NCBI GenBank assembly: GCA_965224535.1
Contig: CBDCZR010000022.1
Coordinates: forward strand, 310,001-374,000
Origin: JBCDHN01 sp965224535
GTDB taxonomy: Bacteria > Verrucomicrobiota > Verrucomicrobiia > Verrucomicrobiales > DEV007
Direction of reading: 5' to 3'
Length of the DNA: 64,000 nucleotides
Under the pieces are notes generated by a model. It worked only from the letters and a program-made list of their open reading frames with translations. It was not told the DNA's origin and did not search any database. Position numbers and translations under genes: made by a program. Shown here piece by piece: positions 43,874 to 52,163 of the stretch (position 1 is its first letter; each line of letters starts with the position of its first letter).

Positions 43874-46800
43874 ATGGCCAGAAGCATCGAATCCTACCTT
43901 CAACCCTTGTTGCAAACCCTTTCGACGGAGTCCGTCGGGCCCGGTCACGATCCAATCGCCGAAATGCTGGCCGATCGTGAAGCAGAGTCGATCTCGCTGC
44001 AAAATCAGGAAGATCCCGCCCATTTTGAGTCGCTGGAAGCGCTTTCCACGGATCCTGTCGGCGACGAGCCGGGACAAATCAGCCAGGACGCCTACAATCT
44101 AATCGTGGCCTACGAAACCGGCGGCCGGAACTACTACGAGCGGGTCTACAAATGCGCGCCGGTGTGGCCCGGCTACTCCTCGGGCGTCACCATCGGTTTC
44201 GGCTACGATTTGGGCTACTACAGCAAGGAGGCCTTCGTGCGAATTTGGGGGCCGCACCTGGAAAAAGCGCAAATCGATCGCTTGGACGACTGCATCGGCT
44301 TCAAGACCACCGAGCCCAATCGCAGCGGCAAGGTGAACAAGGCCAAAATGCTGATTCGGCAGCTTGCAGACATCAAAATCACCTGGGCCACGGGCGAAAG
44401 CGTCTACACCAGCTACACGGTGCCGACGCAATTGGCCAAGGTGGTCAAATACCTGCCCAAAGCCGCCTCCCTGCATCCGCATTGCTTCGGCGCGCTGGTA
44501 TCGCTGGTTTTCAATCGCGGGGCGAGCTTTACCAAATCCGGCCAGCGCTACGCGGAAATGCGCGCCATCAAGAGCCACCTGGACAACGGCAAGCTGGACC
44601 GCATTCCCAGCGAGTTGCGCAAAATGAAGCGGCTCTGGAGCAGCTCCGGCCTCCGCAAGCGCCGCGACGACGAGGCCGAATTGTTCGAGCTGGGGCTTAA
44701 AGAAGGTTCCGGGCTCGGATTTTCCGACGGTGACGACAAATTCGACTCCGTCGAGGCCGACGAGGCTTTTCGCAAGTCCCCCGCCTCGGCGGAATCCGGG
44801 GAAAATTCGTGGCAAGCGGTGCGTTGGACGCGCAACGACGTCTATCACCCGGATTACAGCCACATTGCCGGAGCAACCGGCGAGAGCACCGGCAGTTTTA
44901 CCTTCACGCCGGCGGATTTGGACCTCTTGATTGCCGCCAACGAGTTTCAGCCCGCGCCCCAAAACGGGGTCATCGTTTTTGCGCTGCGCGGTTGCGGATT
45001 GGCCGGTGGATCGGCGGTAATTCGCCAGCAGCAGGTGGAACTGGTGGATCAGCGCCCGGATCACCGCGGCCTGCGCTGCGTGGTGGGCGTCTACCACAAG
45101 GATGAGGGCGCGATTTCCGCGTTTCCCGGCTCCACCGTGCCCAACGCGCACTTTGTGTGGCGCTACCAGACCACCAAGACCGCCGGCAACCTTTTGCCAA
45201 CCGGCTGCTACCAATTCGCTGCCGGCGCTCACAGTAACGGCAAGTATCCCGGCTGCTTGCGCCTGGAAAAAACCGTCACCGTGCTGCGAACCACCAACGA
45301 CGTGATTTACGGCAACCAGGATGAATGGTGGCGCGGAAAAGTCTTCGACAACGTCCACCCAACCCTGGGCAGCTACGAATGGGGCGAATTTTCCAGCGCC
45401 GGCAGCATTACCGTGCCCGGTACGGTCGAAAACGGCGCTTACGATGGCGATTGGACCCAATTTCAGGCTGCCGCGGGCCTGGACGCCGCTCAGCCCGGCG
45501 CAGCCTACGACCTGGTGCTGCTGACCGGCGCCGAAGCGCAAATCGCCAGCCAGTTGCGAGCCGCCGGAACCACGAATCTGGCCGATCCGGCGGTGATCGA
45601 GAAAATTTGCCGATTGCGCGGCGGATCTCAGGGCCCACGCGTGCAAAAACTCCAGGCAGGGATGGGCGTCACGGCTGACGGCGACTTTGGCTCGAAAACC
45701 AGGCAGGCGCTGGTGAAGCTGCAAACCGACAAAGGGCTGACTTCTGACGCCATTTTTTCCACGGAAACCGACGAATTGCTGAAATTCGGCGTTTATCCCG
45801 CCGAACAGCCGCCCGTCGTCGAATCAGACGCCGCACAGCCCTTTGAGTCGGTGGACGCCGGCCCGGTTTCCTCCTCGCCGGAACCCGGAATTGCCGACGT
45901 CGACATTCGGCCCGGCGCGGTCACGGAATTTCACCCCGGACCGTTTGAATCGCTGGAAATGTATCCGCCGGACGACGACTACTTCCCCGCGATTTTCGAA
46001 TCCGCCGACGATGACGGCATGTTTGAAGGCGCCGGCAGCGTTTACTGGCCCAGCAAGGACAAGAACTCGCCGTCCTACGCCCATTTGCTCGTCGATGGCG
46101 GCGAAAAACTGGAGGTTGCCGAAAATTTCGAGCTGACCGCCGCCGAATTCGATCTGCTGCTCGCCGCCAACCGTTTCAACCCGCAGGGCAAAGACGGCAT
46201 CGTCGCCTTCGGCATTCGCGGCGCGCGAATTCGTTCCGGGGAGATGCTGGAAGGCGTGGATCACGTTCCGCTGGCGGACGCGCGGCCGAATCACCGAAAT
46301 TTTCGCTGCGTTATGGGCTACTACTTCACCGGCTCGCGCACTTTTCACGCCTACACCGCCTCCACGGTTCCGTGGCACCAATACATGTCGCGCGGGTTGA
46401 AAAACAACATGCTGCCGACCGGCTGCTACATCTACAAAGTGGGCATGCACTGCCCCAGCACAAAATCGCGTTGGGTCAAAGGATTGCGCCTCAGCGACGC
46501 CACCGGAGCCTGGAGCGGCCCGGCCACCGTCCTGCGTACGAAAAACGACCTTGCCTTCGGCCTGGCGGACGTTTGGGACCGCTGTTCGCCCAGCGACAAC
46601 GTCCACTGCGCCTACTCGGACTCCAAATTCTCCTCGCTCGGCTGCCAAACGGTGAAAGGCGGTCAGCATTCCGGCCTGTGGAAGAAATTTCAGAAAACCA
46701 TCCTCGCCCTCGGCGACAATTCCCGGGTCGACTACGTGCTGCTGACCGGCGCGGACGTCGCCATTGCCGCGGACGTCCTGGCCAACGGCGGAACCGCCGA

Positions 46801-47857
46801 TGATCCGGAAGTGAAGCGGCGACTCGTCCGCCTGCGCGCGGGATCGGAAGGGGATGAAGTGAAGCGGCTGCAAGAGAAGCTCGGCGTGGGGCAGAGCGGC
46901 TACTTTGGCGCAGTGACCAAGGACAAGCTCACCCGCGTGCAAAGCACCCACGGCCTGCCGCGGGACGGCATTTTTTCGCCCGCAGTGGATGAATCGCTCG
47001 GTTGGGGAGTCTTTTCCGCTGCGGCTCCGGCAGAACCGGCCGTACCAGTCGTGCCTGTTCCAGCGCCGGGCGACGCGCCGACTACCGAGCCAACTCCGGC
47101 TCCATCGGACGCGCCTGCGACTCCGGCCCAGCCAACCCCGGCTCCGGCTCCGGCGGACGCGCCTGCGACTCCTGCTCAGCCAACTCCGGCTCCGTCGGAC
47201 ACGCCCGCGACTCCGGCCCAGCCAACTCCGGCTCCAACGGTCACGCCCGCGACTCCTGCTCAGCCAACTACGGCTCCGTCGGGCACTCCCGCGACTCCTG
47301 CTCAGCCAACTCCGGCTCCGTCGGGCACTCCCGCGGCTCCGGCCCAGCCGACTCCAGCTCCGTCGGACACTCCTGCGACTCCTGCTCAGCCAACTCCGGC
47401 TCCAACGGGCACGCCTGCGACACCCGCCCAGCCAACTCCGGCTCCAACGGGCACGCCTGCAACACCCGCTCAGCCAACTCCGGCTCCGTCGGGCACGCCT
47501 GCGACACCCGCTCAGCCAACTCCGGCTCCGTCGGGCACACCCGCGACTCCGGCCCAGCCAGCATCGGCACCAACAGTCACGCCCGCGACTCCGGCCCAGC
47601 CAACTCCGGCTCCAACGGGCACGCCCGCGGCTCCGGCCACCCAACCGGTAGCAACAACAGCGGGCTCTTCCGCAACGCCAATCACCCCACCGCCGGATGC
47701 TCCCCAATCGCCGATCAGCGATTCCATGCCCACCGAGCGAGTGCCGACCCGAACCAATCCGCCGACCGACTCCGAGGCGAACACGGAGGAATCTGACCAA
47801 CCCAAACCGCCAACTCCACCCCCGCTGCCGCCATCGATAACCGGCGGCAACGGCTGA
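43874..47857 (+). CDS. Giant modular lytic protein: lysozyme-like domain, two duplicated modules with peptidoglycan-binding domains, repetitive tail
   Basis: A 1327-residue protein without a visible signal peptide. Residues ~70-270 are a pesticin/T4-lysozyme-like domain (NLIVAYETGGRNYYE, then SGVTIGFGYDLGY). Two homologous modules follow, about 310-650 and 715-1040. Each has FxLxxxDLLxAANxF and RPNHRNFRCVMG-type blocks, an NLLPTGCY block, a VLRTxND block, YVLLTGA, and a PG_binding_1-like domain (module A GPRVQKLQAGMGVTADGDFG; module B DEVKRLQEKLGVGQSGYFG). Module B keeps SSLGCQTV with Cys924; module A has SSAGSITV without it. FES motifs recur between domains. The tail has 13 copies of TPAPSGTPATPAQP. 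The start at 43874 is chosen because residues before it lack homology. Likely a wall-degrading cargo or effector; the role is inferred. Confidence 0.82.
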   Translation: MARSIESYLQPLLQTLSTESVGPGHDPIAEMLADREAESISLQNQEDPAHFESLEALSTDPVGDEPGQISQDAYNLIVAYETGGRNYYERVYKCAPVWPGYSSGVTIGFGYDLGYYSKEAFVRIWGPHLEKAQIDRLDDCIGFKTTEPNRSGKVNKAKMLIRQLADIKITWATGESVYTSYTVPTQLAKVVKYLPKAASLHPHCFGALVSLVFNRGASFTKSGQRYAEMRAIKSHLDNGKLDRIPSELRKMKRLWSSSGLRKRRDDEAELFELGLKEGSGLGFSDGDDKFDSVEADEAFRKSPASAESGENSWQAVRWTRNDVYHPDYSHIAGATGESTGSFTFTPADLDLLIAANEFQPAPQNGVIVFALRGCGLAGGSAVIRQQQVELVDQRPDHRGLRCVVGVYHKDEGAISAFPGSTVPNAHFVWRYQTTKTAGNLLPTGCYQFAAGAHSNGKYPGCLRLEKTVTVLRTTNDVIYGNQDEWWRGKVFDNVHPTLGSYEWGEFSSAGSITVPGTVENGAYDGDWTQFQAAAGLDAAQPGAAYDLVLLTGAEAQIASQLRAAGTTNLADPAVIEKICRLRGGSQGPRVQKLQAGMGVTADGDFGSKTRQALVKLQTDKGLTSDAIFSTETDELLKFGVYPAEQPPVVESDAAQPFESVDAGPVSSSPEPGIADVDIRPGAVTEFHPGPFESLEMYPPDDDYFPAIFESADDDGMFEGAGSVYWPSKDKNSPSYAHLLVDGGEKLEVAENFELTAAEFDLLLAANRFNPQGKDGIVAFGIRGARIRSGEMLEGVDHVPLADARPNHRNFRCVMGYYFTGSRTFHAYTASTVPWHQYMSRGLKNNMLPTGCYIYKVGMHCPSTKSRWVKGLRLSDATGAWSGPATVLRTKNDLAFGLADVWDRCSPSDNVHCAYSDSKFSSLGCQTVKGGQHSGLWKKFQKTILALGDNSRVDYVLLTGADVAIAADVLANGGTADDPEVKRRLVRLRAGSEGDEVKRLQEKLGVGQSGYFGAVTKDKLTRVQSTHGLPRDGIFSPAVDESLGWGVFSAAAPAEPAVPVVPVPAPGDAPTTEPTPAPSDAPATPAQPTPAPAPADAPATPAQPTPAPSDTPATPAQPTPAPTVTPATPAQPTTAPSGTPATPAQPTPAPSGTPAAPAQPTPAPSDTPATPAQPTPAPTGTPATPAQPTPAPTGTPATPAQPTPAPSGTPATPAQPTPAPSGTPATPAQPASAPTVTPATPAQPTPAPTGTPAAPATQPVATTAGSSATPITPPPDAPQSPISDSMPTERVPTRTNPPTDSEANTEESDQPKPPTPPPLPPSITGGNG
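47093..47647 (+). repeat. 42-bp tandem repeat (13 copies) encoding TPAPSGTPATPAQP
   Basis: Thirteen in-frame units of 14 codons, with one of 16 and one of 15. Variation is mainly at Ser/Thr and Gly/Asp/Val positions (SG, SD, TG, TV). The Pro/Ala/Thr-rich product is expected to be extended and disordered, suited as a wall-spanning or flexible linker, perhaps O-glycosylated. Neighbouring units differ by few bases, so copy number is likely to vary between strains. Confidence 0.93.
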
Positions 47858-47947
47858 TCCGGCGTCGGGGTGAGAACAGGGCGTCTGACCGTCACGACCA
47901 TCACGTTTTGGCTTGGTGGGTCGGTAGGTTTTTGCTAGGTGTTCGCC

Positions 47948-49687
47948 ATGTCCCGGCTACTTTCTGTACTCCTGCTTCTTCCGTCTCTTCTGACCGCCAA
48001 AAATCTGGTCGGTGGTAGTTTTGCCGCTGGTGAAGGCTCGGAAATTCGCGATTTGGCGGCCCGGCCAGATGGTTCGGTCGTGGCTTGCGGCACTTTGGGC
48101 GCCGATGCCGCGATTCCCAAGGCAAACGCCGTCCATCTCCTGCTCAGCGGCGATCGCTCCGCCGGTTTGCGCGGATTCGCGGCCCAATTTTCGGCAAATC
48201 TGGAAGGGCTGGATTGGATCGCCGTTTTTCCCGCGGATTGCATCGAACCGGCGCGCATCGCCCTCAGCGCGGACGGCTCGATCGCGCTCGGCGGCAAGCA
48301 TTTGGGTGGTTTGGCTGCGTTGGACGCCAAGCAGGAAAAATGGGGCAAAACCGATGGCGCGCTGGCGAAGCTTAGCAAAGACGGTAGCCAGGTTCGCTGG
48401 GTTTCGCCCGCCGGGCCCAACCAGGGAGCCGTCACCGGTATCGACGTCGATTCCAAGGGCCGCGTCTATTTCGCCGCAGATTCCAAGGTTCGACAGGCAG
48501 CCAATTACCTGCTGCGCAAAAACGGTGAGACCGGGGCCAACGAGCCGTGGGATAAGACCGGTTGGTGCGTTTATCTGCATACCAACCAGGAGGCGTTGAA
48601 GGCTCCCGGCCAGTTTTTGGCGTATTATGATAAGGCGCGCAAACAATCTGAGGATGGGTTCGGTTTTGACTACGATGGCGCCGAAGGCTGGGGGCCGGTC
48701 CAGTTTTCCCTGCAAGGCTTCCGCATTGGTGGGCAAGTTAGGGTGCTGCCGGATGGTGACGTGGTTGTCAGCAGTTGCCTGCAATACGATTTTCGAACAA
48801 ACCAACGCGTAGCCCCGAAACCAGCCCCGCCCAAACCCAAGAGTGAGTTGGATAGTCTGCTGGACGGCGGCGCGAAGAAGCCCAAGCCGGCTCTGGAGGT
48901 GGATAAGCCCGAAAAACTGGCTACGCCGAAGAAGGAAACCGGGCCAATCCGCAAGGGAAAGTCCTTCCCGGCGTTCGACTATTTTTTGGCCCGCTATTCT
49001 CCCGATGGCGAGTTGCGCTGGTCGACGAATCTCTACCAACCGGGCGATAGCGTCCACACGCCGGACCAAAAGCCGCTGGATCTGGCTTACGACGCGAAAT
49101 CAGACCGAATTTACGTCCTGGCCGAGCAACACGGGTCAAATCTCTACCGTTTCATGGGCGAGCTGAACGGCGACACCGGCAACCTCATGATCGGCTGGCT
49201 GGGCAAGGTCAACGCGGCCGACGGCAAGTTGGAAGCCGGCTGGTATTTTCAAAACAACCGGCACGGCAACTTTGGCCCTAACGGAATCCCCAAAAGCCCG
49301 CCGTATCCCAAGTTGGCGGGCAATCGGCTGCGTCGTGCGCGGGTTACCGCGGATGGGGCGATTTTCCTGGCAGGCAGCGGCGCCGCGCAAACCTGGACCA
49401 CGCCCAATGCGTTGCAATCCTGGCCGAAAGATCAACACGGCGGCGGAAATGGCGCCTTGTTAGAGTTGGCGGAGAATCTTAGCTCCGTGCGTTATGCCAC
49501 TTGCCTGTTCTCCGATGCGGAGGGCGGTTTTGCGCCAAATGGCCTCGCCGTAACCGTGGAAGGGGTGATTTTGGCGGGTCGAGGCCGATTTTCCGGTGAA
49601 TTGGCGGAAAAGGCGACGAAAGCAGGTTGGTCTGAGTCCGGCGAAACGGCGGGTTGCCTGGTTTTTGGCATTTTTGACCCGCAATAA
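47948..49687 (+). CDS. Secreted beta-propeller-like protein of unknown function
   Basis: A 579-residue protein with a signal peptide (MSRLLSVLLLLPSLLTAKN). Repeated strand pairs such as DLAARPDGSVVACGTLG, IALSADGSIALGGKHLGG, GIDVDSKGRVYFAADSK, VRVLPDGDVVVSSC and RVTADGAIFLAGSGA show a beta-propeller of the NHL/SBBP type. A low-complexity Pro/Lys insert (about 290-340) breaks the middle. Family is not named; similar proteins in PVC genomes record no known activity. Start at 47948 opens the signal peptide. The preceding gene ends 90 bp upstream on the same strand; the convergent ATPase gene begins just past the stop. Confidence 0.78.
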   Translation: MSRLLSVLLLLPSLLTAKNLVGGSFAAGEGSEIRDLAARPDGSVVACGTLGADAAIPKANAVHLLLSGDRSAGLRGFAAQFSANLEGLDWIAVFPADCIEPARIALSADGSIALGGKHLGGLAALDAKQEKWGKTDGALAKLSKDGSQVRWVSPAGPNQGAVTGIDVDSKGRVYFAADSKVRQAANYLLRKNGETGANEPWDKTGWCVYLHTNQEALKAPGQFLAYYDKARKQSEDGFGFDYDGAEGWGPVQFSLQGFRIGGQVRVLPDGDVVVSSCLQYDFRTNQRVAPKPAPPKPKSELDSLLDGGAKKPKPALEVDKPEKLATPKKETGPIRKGKSFPAFDYFLARYSPDGELRWSTNLYQPGDSVHTPDQKPLDLAYDAKSDRIYVLAEQHGSNLYRFMGELNGDTGNLMIGWLGKVNAADGKLEAGWYFQNNRHGNFGPNGIPKSPPYPKLAGNRLRRARVTADGAIFLAGSGAAQTWTTPNALQSWPKDQHGGGNGALLELAENLSSVRYATCLFSDAEGGFAPNGLAVTVEGVILAGRGRFSGELAEKATKAGWSESGETAGCLVFGIFDPQ

Positions 49688-49688
49688 A

Positions 49689-51158
49689 TCAAGGTTTCGA
49701 AAATTCGGCGTGGGGATGGCGACTCATCCGCTCCAAGTCGTCCCTGCCAAGAACCCGCAGAAAATATCGGGAAGAAACCACCGGTTCCGTCGCGCCGTTT
49801 GGAGCGATGAGGACTTTCTGGATCGTTTTCTTGGGGAATTGCTCCTCAATCGCCGCTACCTTGGCGTCCACCTCTTTTATGATAGCCTTGCCGACCGGTT
49901 TTCTCTGGTATTTCGCCTCGCACAAGGTTATGACATGATCGGCACGATCGAAGATCATGTCTATTTGAACGCCCGGCGAACCAGGTGAGGCCGAGCGAAA
50001 AAAGGGACCGAATTGATATTCGACCGCGGAAAATTTCAATTCGTCCGCCAACCAAGAAGCATGCGCGAAGCAAAGATTCTCGAACGCTCTTGCCTTCCAA
50101 GCGTAGAACTCGCTGGTGTCGCAGATTCGGGCAAACAGGGAGCCCTTTTGTTGCCCTCCGTGGATTTGTTTTCGTTTTGGAAAGATGAACGCAAAATAGA
50201 AGCGCAGATAGGGATCGCTGAGAAAATATTTTCGCAAAGGGCTGCTGGATGTTCGATGAAATGGCGGGTGCGAACTCACAAAGCCGGCGGACTCAAGCTC
50301 GTCGATTTGCCTGGTCAGCGCCCCGCCTCCTTTTAGTTTAGCGTGTTTGATCAGCTCTTTCCTTAGCAGGCCGTAAGGGTGTTTTGCCAAGGTGGCGACG
50401 ATTGTCTCATAGTCAGGGTTTCGCCCAAAGTGGCCGAGAAAAATGCGCGTGTACTCTTCGGTAAAATAGCCGTAACGCGTAAATCCTTCCTGTTCCATCC
50501 CTAGCCGCACCGAAGGCGCGGCCTGTAAGAGCTCCAAATAGCGCGGCACGCCGCCTACTAGCATATGCGCCTCCAGAACCTCTTCAAGGGCACGCTCCGA
50601 GCCAAGAATTTCCCGCGTTTCCCAAAGGTGAAACCCTGAAAGGCCTATCACCAGGTCCACTCTCCCGTAAAGCGCTTTGGATTGCAGGATACTGTTGGTC
50701 ATGTAGGAAGCAATCGAGCCACAGAGGATCAATTTGGTTCCCTGGCCATTTTGCGATAAGTATTGATCCCAAACGAGTTTGAGATCGGAAACAATCTCTG
50801 AGCGATAGTTTGCCATCCATTGAAATTCGTCGAACACCAGGTGGTACCCTTCGGATTCAACCAGGGGGATCAGCAGAGCAAAGGCCTCCTTCCAGCTCTT
50901 GATTCCGCTTTTTTTTGAGGTGAAATCATTGCCGGTTTGTTGGCTTAGCTGAAAGAGAAACGCATCCAGTTGATCCGCCTTCGAGCGATTTTCCAATCCT
51001 TCAAAACTGATGTATTTCCTGCCGATCAACCCATGACGAATCAGCTCAGTCTTGCCGATCCGGCGCCGGCCGAAAACGACGGCAATTCCGGGATTCGGCT
51101 TTTGCAAGAAGGCGTGAATTTTGGATAATTCTTCCTCGCGGCCAACAAATTGGATCAT
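49689..51158 (-). CDS. ATP-binding protein with DUF234-type C-terminal domain
   Basis: A 489-residue protein of the archaeal-type ATPase_2 (PF01637) plus DUF234 (PF03008) class. It starts MIQFVGREEELSKIHAFL, with P-loop FGRRRIGKTELI (a GxxxxGK[ST] variant), Walker B YHLVFDEFQWM, and sensor LILCGSIASYM. A winged-helix part lies at about 280-340. The DUF234 end is a PD-(D/E)XK-like fold: GVQIDMIFDRADHVITLCEAKY, with Asp, Glu and Lys in nuclease spacing. Such genes are scattered, horizontally transferred and functionally uncharacterised; DNA processing or defence is assumed. The start at 51158 matches the family N-terminus; an in-frame TTG at 51194 is less likely. Convergent with the propeller gene, 1 bp between stops. 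Confidence 0.88.
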   Translation of the reverse strand: MIQFVGREEELSKIHAFLQKPNPGIAVVFGRRRIGKTELIRHGLIGRKYISFEGLENRSKADQLDAFLFQLSQQTGNDFTSKKSGIKSWKEAFALLIPLVESEGYHLVFDEFQWMANYRSEIVSDLKLVWDQYLSQNGQGTKLILCGSIASYMTNSILQSKALYGRVDLVIGLSGFHLWETREILGSERALEEVLEAHMLVGGVPRYLELLQAAPSVRLGMEQEGFTRYGYFTEEYTRIFLGHFGRNPDYETIVATLAKHPYGLLRKELIKHAKLKGGGALTRQIDELESAGFVSSHPPFHRTSSSPLRKYFLSDPYLRFYFAFIFPKRKQIHGGQQKGSLFARICDTSEFYAWKARAFENLCFAHASWLADELKFSAVEYQFGPFFRSASPGSPGVQIDMIFDRADHVITLCEAKYQRKPVGKAIIKEVDAKVAAIEEQFPKKTIQKVLIAPNGATEPVVSSRYFLRVLGRDDLERMSRHPHAEFSKP

Positions 51159-51302
51159 TGCGGACAAATAAGTGCAAAAATCGTCCGCAATCAATCGTCC
51201 CGAAGCAGAAAAATGCGGCTCTCGTGCGGCGTTATCGATGACATGCCGGCAAAAAAGGGTTGAAAGTTAGGGTTTCCTGAATATTTGGTTGTCCACCCCA
51301 AC

Positions 51303-52139
51303 ATGGACCCCAAGGAAATCCGCAAGCGCATCCGCGAATTCATCGCGGACAAAGGCCCGGTCACACGACGCCAAATTCTGGGCGCATTCCGGTCTGCCGA
51401 CGGAGTCGCCAACCAGCAGATCGAGCAAACGATCAACAAGCTGATCAGCCTTCAGGTGCTCTACCCCTGCTCCCGCCAGCGGATCTGGGATCGCGATGAA
51501 AAAGCGCTGCTCGTTGCCGAAGCCAAGTCGCTCATCGCGCGGGAACCGCAAACCCGGGTCACGCTCTCGCGCGAGCTGGAAAAACTCCAAACCGGCGCCA
51601 GCCTCAACTATTTGCGCCAGGTGCTTTTCGAGCAACTCCAGGACGATCCGGAGATTTTCCTGCATTTTGGCCGCAACGGCCAGATTTTGAGCACGGAGAA
51701 GCCGAACGTGGAGGATACGCTGAAACCGGTCATCCCGCGGGTTCTATCGCTGCAAAAAGCCGGATTCGACCGGGAAAAGCTGGAAACGGCGCTGTTTGGC
51801 GGTTCTTCGAACGGAAGCACCCATGGCGCGGCGAGGCTTCGTGCGCCGGATGATGAGTCGAGCCTGGATTTTCAGCGCGACGCTTGCGAATTGCTCGTCT
51901 ACGCCTGGCAAGACGCTGAAAACGCCGAATCGCGCGATGCTTTGGAAGGGGTGATGATCGGTTTGGGGCTTGAGAGGGTGGGGGAGACCGGTGAGGAGGC
52001 TGAGTTTAGCGGAAATTTCCACCAAAGTGCGCGAAAAATCAGCAAAGGCACCCCCGTTCGCGTCGCCCAACCGGGTTGGCGGCTCAAAAATCGGCGGGGC
52101 GACTATCTCATCGCCAAAGCGCGGGTGGAGAAAATCTAG
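51303..52139 (+). CDS. Winged-helix protein with GrpE-like C-terminal domain
   Basis: A 278-residue protein. Residues 1-65 look like a winged helix (IRKRIREFIADKGPVTRRQI, then QQIEQTINKLISLQVLY). The middle is helical with charged segments. The last ~60 residues (GLERVGETGEEAEFSGNFHQ, then KGTPVRVAQPGWRLKNRRG and AKARVEKI) follow the pattern of the GrpE beta-domain: Gly-Val turn, F-x3-H, G-x-V-x-V-x-x-PG-[YW], and a final A-x-V. GrpE releases ADP from DnaK-type chaperones. The next gene, 24 bp downstream, encodes an Hsp70/actin-fold ATPase, so a dedicated exchange factor is a natural reading. This is my inference from residue pattern and context; the family is not one I can name. Confidence 0.7.
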   Translation: MDPKEIRKRIREFIADKGPVTRRQILGAFRSADGVANQQIEQTINKLISLQVLYPCSRQRIWDRDEKALLVAEAKSLIAREPQTRVTLSRELEKLQTGASLNYLRQVLFEQLQDDPEIFLHFGRNGQILSTEKPNVEDTLKPVIPRVLSLQKAGFDREKLETALFGGSSNGSTHGAARLRAPDDESSLDFQRDACELLVYAWQDAENAESRDALEGVMIGLGLERVGETGEEAEFSGNFHQSARKISKGTPVRVAQPGWRLKNRRGDYLIAKARVEKI

Positions 52140-52163
52140 CCAAAACCCAGCCTACCCAACATC

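Noticed and set aside
44099..45724. A 541-codon minus-strand ORF and a 658-codon one at 45824-47800
   Set aside because: Both are antisense to the modular lytic protein; the second is mostly translated reverse complement of the 42-bp repeat (RSRSWLGR units).
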